A DNA stretch of 64,000 nt. Source: JACVRW01 sp963751835 (GTDB lineage: Bacteria; Actinomycetota; Thermoleophilia; Solirubrobacterales; Thermoleophilaceae). The stretch covers positions 1 through 64,000 of the forward strand of contig CAVVWD010000003.1 of NCBI GenBank assembly GCA_963751835.1. Reading direction: 5' to 3'. Of the stretch, positions 25,243-33,317 are shown in pieces (the stretch's first letter is position 1; each line of letters opens with the position of its first letter). A model generated the notes under the pieces. The model worked only from the letters and a program-made list of their open reading frames with translations, was not told the origin of the DNA and did not search any database. Both the position numbers and the translations under genes were made by a program.

Positions 25243-26172
25243 GTGCCAGGACGTTTGCTCGTGTCCGGCGCGGCCGTGGTTGCGGCCGCGTCCCTCGCAC
25301 TCGGCTGCCAGGAGTCGGGCTTCGACGAGTCCAAGGAGACCGCGCGGCCACTGAAGGTGCAGCACATCGAGGCGGATCTCGCCGGGACGAAGGTGCCGGG
25401 ACAGGCCGAGCGCCCGATGACCCTGAACGCCGACGCCTTGGGGGACACCCTGGCGCTGGGCGTCCGCCCCGTCCGCGCCGCGCTGCCGGGCGCACGCGTG
25501 CCTGCCTACCTGCGCTCGGAGGCCGCGGGGATCGACGTGGTCCCGCCCGTCACGAAGCTCGACCTGCCGGCGGTGGAGGCGGCGAATCCCGACTTGATCC
25601 TGGGCAGCTCCGAGGGCCAGGGCCGCCTCTACCCCGGGCTCAGCAGGATCGCCCCCACCGTCATGAGCGACGGCGGCGGCGGCGCGTGGGAGCTGACGGT
25701 GCGCCTGCACGGCGAGGCGCTGGGCCGCACGAACGACGCCGAACGCCTGCTGATCGACTGGGACCGGCGGGTCGCCGCCCTTCGCAAGACGCTCGGCGAG
25801 GAGGCGGCCGAGACCGAGGTGTCGGTGATGCTCGTGACCCCCGGCGGGATCCTGATGGCCGGCGGCGAGTCCTTTCCCGGCCGGGTGCTGTCCGACGTCG
25901 GGCTCGCCCGCCCAGGCTCGCAGGACGGGGTGCGCGAGTTCGAGACGGTGGCCCCCGATCAGATCCCGGCGCTCGATGGGGACGTGATCCTCCTGGCGGT
26001 TGCCCCCGGCGCGGGGCAGCGCTTCGCCCAGCTCCGGGAGAACCCGCTCTGGAATCAGCTTGGTGCAGTCCGCGCCGGTGCGGTCGAGCGTGTCGACGCC
26101 GGCACGTGGTGGTCCGGGGGCGGCATCCTGGCGGCGCGCGCGGCGCTCCGGGACCTGGAGCGCATCCTCTAG
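25243..26172 (+). CDS. Periplasmic-binding-type lipoprotein, iron-siderophore/cobalamin family
   Basis: About 309 residues from GTG 25243. A lipoprotein signal (lipobox ASLALGC) is followed by two alpha/beta lobes with the TroA/FecB-type layout: DTLALGVRPV, VEAANPDLILG, a linking helix, and the terminal lobe with VSVMLVTPGGILMAGG and DAGTWWSGGGILAARAAL. Proteins of this type deliver ferric siderophores, haem or cobalamin to an ABC importer. No permease or ATPase gene is adjacent, so it is an orphan receptor or works with a distant system. It lies alone on the plus strand between miaA and miaB. Confidence 0.78.
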   Translation: MPGRLLVSGAAVVAAASLALGCQESGFDESKETARPLKVQHIEADLAGTKVPGQAERPMTLNADALGDTLALGVRPVRAALPGARVPAYLRSEAAGIDVVPPVTKLDLPAVEAANPDLILGSSEGQGRLYPGLSRIAPTVMSDGGGGAWELTVRLHGEALGRTNDAERLLIDWDRRVAALRKTLGEEAAETEVSVMLVTPGGILMAGGESFPGRVLSDVGLARPGSQDGVREFETVAPDQIPALDGDVILLAVAPGAGQRFAQLRENPLWNQLGAVRAGAVERVDAGTWWSGGGILAARAALRDLERIL

Positions 26173-26173
26173 G

Positions 26174-27493
26174 TCAGGCGAGCCGAGCGACCAACGCCTC
26201 GTCGCCCGCCAGCGTGGTGCTCGTAGCGGACGCGATGTCGACCTCGGTGAGCTCGCCGGGCGTGGCCACGCCGGCGAAGTTCACGGTCTTGTTGTGGCGA
26301 ATCCGGCCACGGAGCTTCGACGGATCGGTGCGCGACGGGCCCTCCACGAGCACGTCCATCGTCCGTCCCACGAAGCGCTGCGCCCGTTCCGTCGCGTGGT
26401 GCTGCACGAGCTCCACCAACCTGCCCATGCGCTCGCTCGCCTGCTCGTGCGGTATCTGGCCGGGAAGCTCCGCGGCCTCCGTATCGCGGCGGGGCGAGTA
26501 GATGAACGTGAACGCCGAGTCGTAGCGGACCTCGTCGACGACCTCCAGGGTCTCCTCGAAGTCCGCCTCGGTCTCACCTGGGAAGCCGACGATGATGTCC
26601 GTCGTGAGCGCGCAGTCGGGAACGAGCTCGCGGATCATCGCCACGCGGTCCAGGTAGCGCTCGCGGTTGTAGGTGCGTCGCATCGCCTTGAGGATGCGGC
26701 TTGAGCCCGACTGCAGCGGGAGATGGATGTGCTCGCAGACGCTCGGCAGCTCGGCGTGGGCGGCGATTACCTCCGCCCGGATGTCCTTGGGATGCGGGCT
26801 CGTGTAGCGGATCCGCTCGATACCGTCGACGGCGTCGACCATCGCGAGCAGCTCGGCGAAGGTGGTCTTGGCCCCCTTCGGAAGGTCGCGCCCATAGGAG
26901 CAGACGTTCTGTCCGAGCAGGGTCACCTCCCGGACCCCATCCGCCGCGACGCGCTCCACCTCGCGCACTATCTCCGCCGCCGGGCGCGACACCTCGTGCC
27001 CGCGCGTAGAGGGAACTATGCAATAGCTGCAAGCGCAATTGCAGCCCACCGATATCTGCACCCAGGCCTGGAACTCGCGCTCGCGCTTCATCGGCAGGTG
27101 ACCCGTGAAGCCCTCGAACTCGAAGAAGCCCTGCGCCGTGATGCTGTCGCTCGTCAGGAACTCCGCCAGCTTGTGCACCTGGCCCGGGCCGAAGGCCACA
27201 TCGACGAACGGAAACATCTCGAAGACGCGTTCCTTCATCGACTGCGACCAGCAGCCGCCGATCCCGACCACGCGCTCCGGGTCGAGTGCCTTCAGCCGCT
27301 TGGCCTCCCCGAGGTGGCCGACGAGCCGGTTGTCCGCCTTCTCCCGGATCGAGCAGGTGTTGAAGAGGATTAGATCGGCGCCGTCGCGTGTCTCCACCTC
27401 GCGGTAGCCGAGCGACTCGAGCATGCCCTTCATGCGCTCGGAGTCGTGCTCGTTCATCTGGCAGCCGAACGTTGTGAGGTGGTACGACTTCAC
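26174..27493 (-). CDS. miaB: tRNA-2-methylthio-N6-dimethylallyladenosine synthase MiaB
   Basis: A 439-residue radical-SAM methylthiotransferase. The N-terminal UPF0004 domain has three cysteines for the auxiliary iron-sulfur cluster (FGCQMNEHDSERM, FNTCSIREKA, GGCWSQ). The radical-SAM motif is VGCNCACSYCIVPSTRG (C-x3-C-x2-C). A TRAM domain ends the protein. It methylthiolates i6A37, the product of MiaA (24290). The 3' end faces the orphan binding-protein gene with one base between. Confidence 0.94.
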   Translation of the reverse strand: MKSYHLTTFGCQMNEHDSERMKGMLESLGYREVETRDGADLILFNTCSIREKADNRLVGHLGEAKRLKALDPERVVGIGGCWSQSMKERVFEMFPFVDVAFGPGQVHKLAEFLTSDSITAQGFFEFEGFTGHLPMKREREFQAWVQISVGCNCACSYCIVPSTRGHEVSRPAAEIVREVERVAADGVREVTLLGQNVCSYGRDLPKGAKTTFAELLAMVDAVDGIERIRYTSPHPKDIRAEVIAAHAELPSVCEHIHLPLQSGSSRILKAMRRTYNRERYLDRVAMIRELVPDCALTTDIIVGFPGETEADFEETLEVVDEVRYDSAFTFIYSPRRDTEAAELPGQIPHEQASERMGRLVELVQHHATERAQRFVGRTMDVLVEGPSRTDPSKLRGRIRHNKTVNFAGVATPGELTEVDIASATSTTLAGDEALVARLA

Positions 27494-27519
27494 GCCGGGC
27501 CGAGGATAGCCTGGGGTTG

Positions 27520-27873
27520 ATGCCGGCGGTCCGCAAGCGGCTCACCCGCCTTTGCACCAGCCTGCCCGAAGTCGAGGCGCAAGGCGAGCAGCACGTCGGC
27601 TTCACGGTCCGCGGCAGGCGCTTCGCCTGGTTGCTCGACGATCATCACGGCGACGGCCGCCTGGCGCTCAACTGCAAGGGGCCCCCGGGCGAGAGCGAGC
27701 GCCTCGCCGAAGAGCATCCCGACCGCTTCTTCATCCCCGCCTACCTCGGCTCGCGCGGCTGGATCGGGCTGTGGCTCGACACCGGCCGGGTCGACTGGGA
27801 GGAGGTCGAGGGATTGATCGTGGACGGCTACCGGCTGGTCGCGCCGAAGGGCCTCCGCGCCCAGCTCGATTAG
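27520..27873 (+). CDS. MmcQ/YjbR-family DNA-binding-like protein
   Basis: A 117-residue protein from ATG 27520. It fits the MmcQ/YjbR family (CyaY-like fold): an opening helix RLTRLCTSLPEVEAQ, the strand HVGFTVRGRRFAWLL, the segment ALNCKGPPGESERLAEEHPDR and a terminal GWIGLWLDTGRVDWEEVEGLI. The family is widespread, small and of unknown function; DNA binding has been suggested. It is a single gene divergent from miaB (26 bases) and convergent with rny (one base). Confidence 0.78.
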   Translation: MPAVRKRLTRLCTSLPEVEAQGEQHVGFTVRGRRFAWLLDDHHGDGRLALNCKGPPGESERLAEEHPDRFFIPAYLGSRGWIGLWLDTGRVDWEEVEGLIVDGYRLVAPKGLRAQLD

Positions 27874-27874
27874 C

Positions 27875-29359
27875 TCACTTCGCGTAGTCGGTGGCGCGGC
27901 TCTCGCGGATCACCGTCACCTTGATCTGGCCCGGGTACTCGAGCTCCTTCTCGACGTCGCGGGCGATCTGGTGCGAGAGCAGTGACGCGGCGTCGTCGTC
28001 GAGCTCGTTGGGGTGCACGATCACGCGGATCTCGCGGCCCGCGTGCATCGCGTAGACCTTGTCCACGCCCTCGTGGCGCATGGCGATCGCCTCGAGCTCG
28101 TGCAGCCGCTTGACGTAGTGCTCGAGCGACTCCCCCCGCGCTCCGGGGCGGGCGCCCGAGAGCGCATCCACGACCTGGACGATCACGGCCTCGACGGTCT
28201 GGAGCTCCACCTCGTTGTGGTGAGCCTCCATTGCGTGCGCCACGGCCTCGGACTCCTTGTAGCGACGGGCGAGCTCGCCGCCCACGAGCGCGTGTGGCCC
28301 CTCGGTCTCGTGCGACACGGCCTTGCCGATGTCGTGCAGGAGCGCCGCTCGTGCGGCTATGCGCGGGTCCGCCCCCAGCTCGTCGGCGAGCATCGCCGCG
28401 AGGCGGGCGCACTCGATCGAGTGGTGGAGCACGTTCTGTCCGTAGCTCGTGCGGAAGCGGAGCTTGCCGAGCAGCTTGACGAGCTCCGGATGAATCGAGC
28501 CGACATTCGCCTCGAACACCGCCTGCTCCCCCACCTCGACGATGTGCTGGTCGATCTCCGATTTCGCCTGGTGGAATGACTCCTCGATGCGCGCCGGGTG
28601 GATGCGGCCGTCCTGCAGCAGCCGCTCCAGGGTCAGCCGGGCGATCTCGCGGCGAACGCCGTCGAAGCCGGACAGGAGCACCGCGCCCGGCGTGTCGTCG
28701 ATGATGAAGTCGATTCCCGTCAGGGTCTCGAGCGCCCGGATGTTGCGGCCCTCGCGGCCGATGATCCGGCCCTTGAGCTCGTCGGACTTGAGCTCGACCA
28801 CCGACACCGTGGTCTCGACCGCGTGGCTCGAGGCCACCCGCTGCATCACCGCCGCGAGGATGCTGCGGGCGCGGCGGTCGGCGTCACGACGAGTCTCCTC
28901 CTCGACCTGCCTGATGACGCGGGCGCTCTCGTGGCGGAGCTCGTCCTCGAGCTCGCGCATCATCACCTGTTTGGCCTGGCCGGCACTGAGTCCTGCCACG
29001 CGCTCGAGTTCGCGCAGTTGCCTGCTCTTCGCTTCCTTCAGCTCCTCCTTTGCGTGATCGAGGTTGCGCTGACGGTCGTCGAGCGAGCGCTCGCGCTCAA
29101 CGAGCTGCTGGCTCCTCCCCTCCAGCGAGCTCTCCTTCGCATGCAGCCGCTCCTCGAGGCGGGCGATCTCGGTGCGCCGGGCGACCAGCTCCTCCTCGAG
29201 CCCGTCGCTGCGCGCCTTCGGCGCGCCGTCGCCCGGCGCGCCCCGCTCGGGTGCGGCAACCGCGCCCGCCCCGGCCTGCACCGCGCGCGGACGATGTACC
29301 AGCAGCACCACCGCCACCGCGACTGCCGCCGCGACGAGTGCCGCCCCCACGATTTCCAT
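27875..29359 (-). CDS. rny: Ribonuclease Y
   Basis: A 494-residue membrane-anchored endoribonuclease. An N-terminal transmembrane helix (residues about 2-21) is followed by a long charged coiled coil (about 50-170), a KH domain (GRIIGREGRNIRALETLTG), an HD domain with ARAALLHDIGKAVSHE, and a C-terminal domain with IRVIVHPNELDDDA. RNase Y starts mRNA decay at the membrane in Firmicutes and some other bacteria. The start ATG 29359 is preceded by GAGGAG and by a 7-bp hairpin at 29377-29393. It lies downstream of recA-recX, an arrangement that also occurs in Firmicutes. Confidence 0.93.
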   Translation of the reverse strand: MEIVGAALVAAAVAVAVVLLVHRPRAVQAGAGAVAAPERGAPGDGAPKARSDGLEEELVARRTEIARLEERLHAKESSLEGRSQQLVERERSLDDRQRNLDHAKEELKEAKSRQLRELERVAGLSAGQAKQVMMRELEDELRHESARVIRQVEEETRRDADRRARSILAAVMQRVASSHAVETTVSVVELKSDELKGRIIGREGRNIRALETLTGIDFIIDDTPGAVLLSGFDGVRREIARLTLERLLQDGRIHPARIEESFHQAKSEIDQHIVEVGEQAVFEANVGSIHPELVKLLGKLRFRTSYGQNVLHHSIECARLAAMLADELGADPRIAARAALLHDIGKAVSHETEGPHALVGGELARRYKESEAVAHAMEAHHNEVELQTVEAVIVQVVDALSGARPGARGESLEHYVKRLHELEAIAMRHEGVDKVYAMHAGREIRVIVHPNELDDDAASLLSHQIARDVEKELEYPGQIKVTVIRESRATDYAK

Positions 29360-29376
29360 TTCGATGTCTCCTCGTT

Positions 29377-29393
29377 CCGGCGCAGAGCGCCGG
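29377..29393 (-). promoter_or_regulatory. Hairpin just upstream of the rny ribosome binding site
   Basis: A perfect 7-bp stem (CCGGCGC / GCGCCGG) with loop AGA, ending 17 bases before the rny start and just before its GAGGAG. It could limit ribosome access or be a processing site. Hairpins of this size also arise by chance in such GC-rich DNA. Confidence 0.35.
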
Positions 29394-29760
29394 TCTCATC
29401 CACAGTTGGGTGAGCGGTGCGGCTCGTCGCCGCAAGACACCAGACATCGCCGGGAGCGGAGCGCGCGCCCTCGCGGCGTGCGCCCGTGCTGCCTTCCCTA
29501 TGGACCCTCCCGGACGCTCCTTCCGAGGGGCTCAGGTCTCATCCTTGCTGGTACGGTCATCGAAATCAGGCGATTTGCTCGTCTTTTGTCTCACGGCGGC
29601 CGTGCCGGCCGCGTTCACATGAGGGTAACCATCCGGCGGGGAGCCTGACAAGCGGCGGCCACGGCCGCCCAGGGCCCACGCGATCTACGTTGACGACAAC
29701 TATTGCGGTCAACGTAGATAGGACGGCTGACGGCTCCGGCGACGGGCCACGGGCGACCCC
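29394..29760. other. Leader/intergenic region between recX and rny
   Basis: About 370 bases without a gene; the local GC content is lower than in the coding regions. It holds the 12-bp inverted repeat at 29683-29719 and, closer to rny, several GC-rich stems on the minus strand. As rny is transcribed on the minus strand, most of this would be its 5' untranslated leader if transcription starts at the repeat. No known riboswitch or small RNA could be recognised. Confidence 0.4.
29683..29719. promoter_or_regulatory. Perfect 12-bp inverted repeat between recX and rny
   Basis: Arms ATCTACGTTGAC (29683-29694) and GTCAACGTAGAT (29708-29719) are perfect complements around a 13-base spacer. It could be the recA-recX terminator or an operator for rny. 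Because of the symmetry, each strand also reads TTGAC, 18-19 bases, then TAGAT, which resembles a -35/-10 promoter pair. Confidence 0.5.
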
Positions 29761-30228
29761 TCAGGCCGCCCGGGAGCGCCGCTCGAGCGCTCGCACGGCT
29801 TCGTACGCAAGCTCGGACGAGTAGCCCCGGCGGACGAGCAATCGCCAGGCGCGGTCGCGCTCGCGGTCGTCGCGGGGCGGGATCGGGAAGCGCTGCTCTA
29901 GGAGCATCACCGCGGTCTCGAGCTCAGCCTGGTGGCTGCGGTCGCAGAGGGCCGCCTCGATGAGCTCCGCGGCCACGCCGCGGCGGCCGAGGTCGCGGGC
30001 AATCCGCTCCGAGCCCCACTGCTCAAGCTCCCGCTTGTCCTCCGCGAAGCGGACCGCATAGCGGGCGTCGTCGAGGAACCCCGCAGCGGTCAGCTCCTCC
30101 ACGGCGGCGTCGACCGCCACCGGATCGATCCGCTTGAGCTCGAGACACGTCCGCAGCTCGGCCACCGTCCGCTCACGGCGGGAGACGGCCTTGTAGGCGA
30201 ACTCGATCGCCCGCTCGGTCTCGTCCAC
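29761..30228 (-). CDS. recX: Regulatory protein RecX
   Basis: A 155-residue all-helical RecX protein from GTG 30228. It has three-helix repeat motifs such as AIEFAYKAVSRRERTVAELR, AGFLDDARYAVRFAEDKREL and the terminal WRLLVRRGYSSELAYEAVRAL. RecX binds RecA filaments and limits their recombinase and co-protease activity. It follows recA: 36 bases after the proposed corrected recA stop at 30265, or overlapping by 56 bases if the recA frame is read as given. Confidence 0.9.
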   Translation of the reverse strand: MDETERAIEFAYKAVSRRERTVAELRTCLELKRIDPVAVDAAVEELTAAGFLDDARYAVRFAEDKRELEQWGSERIARDLGRRGVAAELIEAALCDRSHQAELETAVMLLEQRFPIPPRDDRERDRAWRLLVRRGYSSELAYEAVRALERRSRAA

Positions 30229-30264
30229 GTCCCCGAGCGTCCGCGCCCGATCCGCGCCCGAGGC

Positions 30265-32497
30265 TCAGGCGGCCTCGCGGCCGTCTGCTGCAGGCCCCGG
30301 CAGCGGGAGGTTCGTCCTCGGCCTTCTCCGGTTCGTCCTCGGCCGCCCCGACCGCCGCCAGCGGTACCGTCGTCGGCTCCACCCCGAGCGCGTCGTAGAT
30401 CTTGCGCTCGATCTCGCTCGTGACGCCCGGGTTCTCGCGCAGGTAGCCCTTCACGTTGTTACGCCCCTGACCGAGCCGCTCGTCCCCGTAGGAGAAGAAC
30501 GAACCCGACTTCTGAACGATGCCGTGCTCGATCCCGAGATCGAGGATGCAGCCCTCGCTCGAGATGCCCTGGCCGTACTCGATGTCGAACTCGGCCTGCC
30601 GGAACGGCGCCGCGACCTTGTTCTTGACGACCTTGACCCGCACCCGGTTCCCAATCGCCTCGGTGCCCTCCTTGAGCGTCTCGATGCGCCTGATGTCGAG
30701 CCGCTGCGACGAATAGAACTTGAGCGCGCGGCCGCCGGGCTGCGTCTCTGGCGAGTTGTGGACCACCACGTGGTCGACCAGATAGGTGTGGTTGCCCTCG
30801 ATCTGCAGGTCGTAGCGGTGTCGCCGGGAGGGCCGATCGTGTTGCGGGAGGGGTGGCGGCTTGCGGTACCTCCGCAACACCTTCATCGGTACCGGGCGGA
30901 GGCTCGTCCTCGACTTGAGCCGCGTGCCGTTGAGGTGTGCATCGCTCGTGTCCGGATGCCACGCGAAGCGGCCGCGGAAGTCCGGATGGATCTTGTAGTC
31001 CATCGACGGATGGACGTATGGCGCGATTCTTTCCTGGAATGAGCGCGTCCGCTCGCCGCTGAAGAGCAGCTCACGCGCACGCGAGCGGTGGGGCGTCCCA
31101 TGCCGAGCTCCTCGCAGCGGAGCAGCCAGCCGTTCCTTGTCCGGATCAGCTCAGACCTGAGCCACACAGATCGACCGACTTCCCGTGCCCCCAGCGCTTG
31201 TAGTGGCCTGAGAATGTGCCGTCGTCGCAGTACCAGGCTGCGATGGAGCGCTCGTCGAGCTGCTCGATGAGTTCATCGCTGACGGTCCTGCCCCCGTGGC
31301 TCGCGTAGATGGCCTCGTGTAGCCAGGCGAGCTGGTGCATCGGGATCGTGTCGAAGCCGATGCCATTGCCCGTCCTTACCGATCTTGTTGGCGAACGGCG
31401 CAAGCATCTCGTTTTTCCACTCGCAGTACTCGGTTGCCTCTCACTGTGGCCGACCCGGAAGGCCGCGTTGTGGTCAGAGGCGAAGCGAAGCGAACCGTCG
31501 CCAAGGAGGCTGCCCAGGATCAGTTTGAGCTGGTCCTCGCGAAGGTCGTAATGCTTGACGGCCGTAAGAACCTCGTCGCCCTCCTCGATCTCGTCGGCGG
31601 GCTTCTCGCCTTCTGGCGTGAAGATCAGGTGGTTGGGCGTGCAGGTAAACTCCGGACGCCCGATCCGCGCCCGCCTGCGACCTCGAACCGGAGCCACTCG
31701 TCGGTCTCGCCGTTGTTGTACTACTCGACGATCCGCTTGGGTGAGATCTCGCCGGTCTCGGGGTCCATCGACATGACCTCGACCGGCATCCGCTGGTTGA
31801 CGATCCTTCCGATCGTTCGGTAGCTGCCATCGGCGAGCACACGCGGGTGTCTAGCTGAAAAGCACCCAAACATCACTCCCACCTTCTCCCGAATCTGATT
31901 CGTGAAGACGCAGAGCGTGTTGGCACGGTTCAGGTTGCCGGCGAGCTTTCGCATCGCCTGGGACATCATTCGGGCCTGGAGTCCGACCGTCTGGTCGCCC
32001 ATCTGGCCCTCGAGCTCGACCTTTGGGGTGAGCGCCGCCACCGAGTCGATCGCCACGATGTCGACGGCTCCCGAGCGGATCAGGAGGTCTGCGATCTCGA
32101 GCGCCTGCTCGCCGTGATCGGGCTGGGAGACGAGCAGCTCGTCGACGTCCACGCCGATGCGCTTGGCGTATGCCGGGTCCATGGCGTGCTCGGCGTCGAT
32201 GAACGCGCAGATGCCGCCCATTCGCTGGGCGTTGGCGAGCACGTGGTAGAGCAGCGTCGTCTTGCCGGAGGACTCGGGCCCGAACACCTCGACGATCCGC
32301 CCGCGCGGCAGCCCGCCGACGCCCAGCGCCAGGTCGAGCGACAGCGCCCCCGTCGGGATCGCCGCGACCCGCACCTGGGCGGCGTCGTCCCCCATCTTCA
32401 TGATCGAGCCCTGTCCGAACTGGCGCTCGATCTGGGTGAGCGCACCCTTGAGCGCGGCCTCGCGCGCCTGGGCGGCCTTCTGCTGCTCCTTGTCCAT
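30265..32497 (-). pseudogene. recA: Recombinase RecA interrupted by a degenerate intein, reading frame broken
   Basis: The N-terminal extein (31865-32497, 211 codons from ATG 32497) has Walker A GPESSGKTT and ends at KVGVMFG; the C-terminal extein (30754 downwards) resumes at SPETQPGGRALKFYSS. Together they form a normal RecA, the central recombinase and SOS co-protease. The intein of 30755-31864 lies in the L2 DNA-binding loop. An in-frame TAG (31721-31723) and five single-base shifts break the intein frame, so no full precursor could be made as the sequence stands. Near the 3' end one extra C in the run 30295-30298 shifts the frame; corrected, the protein ends PAADGREAA at 30265. A candidate LexA box lies upstream. 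Confidence 0.88.
30755..31864 (-). mobile_element. LAGLIDADG homing-endonuclease intein in recA, with multiple frame lesions
   Basis: Intein of 1110 bases, about 371 residues once repaired. Block A begins with Cys (CFSARHPRVLADGSYRTIG), block B is TCTPNHLIFTPEGE, the endonuclease motifs are LKLILGSLLGDGSL and IAAWYCDDGTF, and the C-terminal splicing blocks are RYDLQIEGNHTYLVDHVVVHN (the last Asn precedes Ser of the C-extein). Lesions: TAG at 31721-31723; one base missing near 31658-31661, 31430-31440, 31160-31166 and 31097-31099; one base extra at 31369-31371. All splicing and endonuclease residues survive in the separate pieces, so the decay, if real, is recent. Confidence 0.9.
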
Positions 32498-32545
32498 GCT
32501 GTGTTCTCCTCGAAGCTCTTGAGGTCCACAACCTAGGAGTCGGAT

Positions 32546-32559
32546 CGGACAGACGTTCG
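32546..32559 (-). promoter_or_regulatory. Candidate LexA (SOS) box upstream of recA
   Basis: On the minus strand this reads CGAACGTCTGTCCG, which is one mismatch from the palindrome CGAAC-N4-GTTCG typical of LexA operators in Gram-positive bacteria. It lies 49-62 bases before the recA start codon and in the 87-base gap shared with the divergent methyltransferase gene. Confidence 0.5.
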
Positions 32560-32584
32560 CCCCCGTGGTCCGCGATAGTGCCGC

Positions 32585-33235
32585 ATGATGGGCGCCTCCC
32601 GAGCAGCTCGCCTGGCCTTGCTCGGATCCGTCGCCGCGGTCGGCGCAGGGGCGCTCTGGTGGCGCCGGAACCCGTCCGCCTGCCCGTACAGCCAGCGCTT
32701 CTGGGTCGAGGCTCCGCACCCGTTCATCACGCGCGAACGGCTACGCGAGGCGCTCGACCCGCAGCCCGGCGAGCGGGTTCTCGAGGTGGGCCCGGGCACC
32801 GGCTACTACAGCCTGCCGGTGGCCGGCTGGATCGCTCCGGCCGGGCGTCTCGACATCTTCGACCTGCAGCAGGAGATGCTCGACCACACCATGCGCCGAG
32901 CCCAGGCCGACGGGATCGAGAACATCCACCCGACGCGGGGTGACGCGCGCTCCCTGTCCTATCCCGACGACAGCTTCGACCGCGCCTTCCTCGTGACCGT
33001 CCTCGGCGAGATTCCGGATCAGCTGCTCGCGCTGAGCGAGCTGGGACGCGTGCTGAAGCCGGGCGGGCGGCTCGTGGTGGGAGAACTGTTCGGCGACCCG
33101 CACTGGGTCAGCCCGGGCGCTCTGCGCCGGCGAGCCGAGGAGGCGGGGCTGCGCTTCGAGCGGAGCACCGGCGGGCTCCTGGGTCAGTTCTCGTCGTTCG
33201 TCAATGGCGAGAGTGGGCGATCCACCTCAGGGTGA
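32585..33235 (+). CDS. Class I SAM-dependent methyltransferase with N-terminal membrane helix
   Basis: A 216-residue protein from ATG 32585. A short hydrophobic N-terminal segment (LALLGSVAAVGAGALWW) may anchor it. The methyltransferase core shows motif I VLEVGPGTGYYSLPVA, the acidic residue in FDLQQEML, motif II RGDARSLSYPDDSFDRAFLV and the post-motif LKPGGRLVVGELF. This is the UbiE/Methyltransf_11 pattern, often acting on lipids or quinones; the substrate is unknown. It is divergent from recA with 87 bases in between, so the two share a regulatory region. Confidence 0.82.
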   Translation: MMGASRAARLALLGSVAAVGAGALWWRRNPSACPYSQRFWVEAPHPFITRERLREALDPQPGERVLEVGPGTGYYSLPVAGWIAPAGRLDIFDLQQEMLDHTMRRAQADGIENIHPTRGDARSLSYPDDSFDRAFLVTVLGEIPDQLLALSELGRVLKPGGRLVVGELFGDPHWVSPGALRRRAEEAGLRFERSTGGLLGQFSSFVNGESGRSTSG

Positions 33236-33317
33236 TGAGGCTCACTCCCGCTGCCGGTGGCGGAGGTTAGGCTCGCGCGGGGCACCGCGAACGGACGAAG
33301 GTGGAGAATCAGCGCGC

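Noticed and set aside
29485..29520. RNase P RNA-like string (GTCCATAGGGAAGG on the minus strand) in the rny leader
   Set aside because: It recalls a conserved piece of RNase P RNA, but the other conserved parts and the required length are absent.
31146..31697. A standalone LAGLIDADG endonuclease gene inside recA
   Set aside because: Its motifs are the central part of the intein; splicing blocks with matching position lie on both sides in other frames, so it is a fragment of the intein rather than a separate gene.
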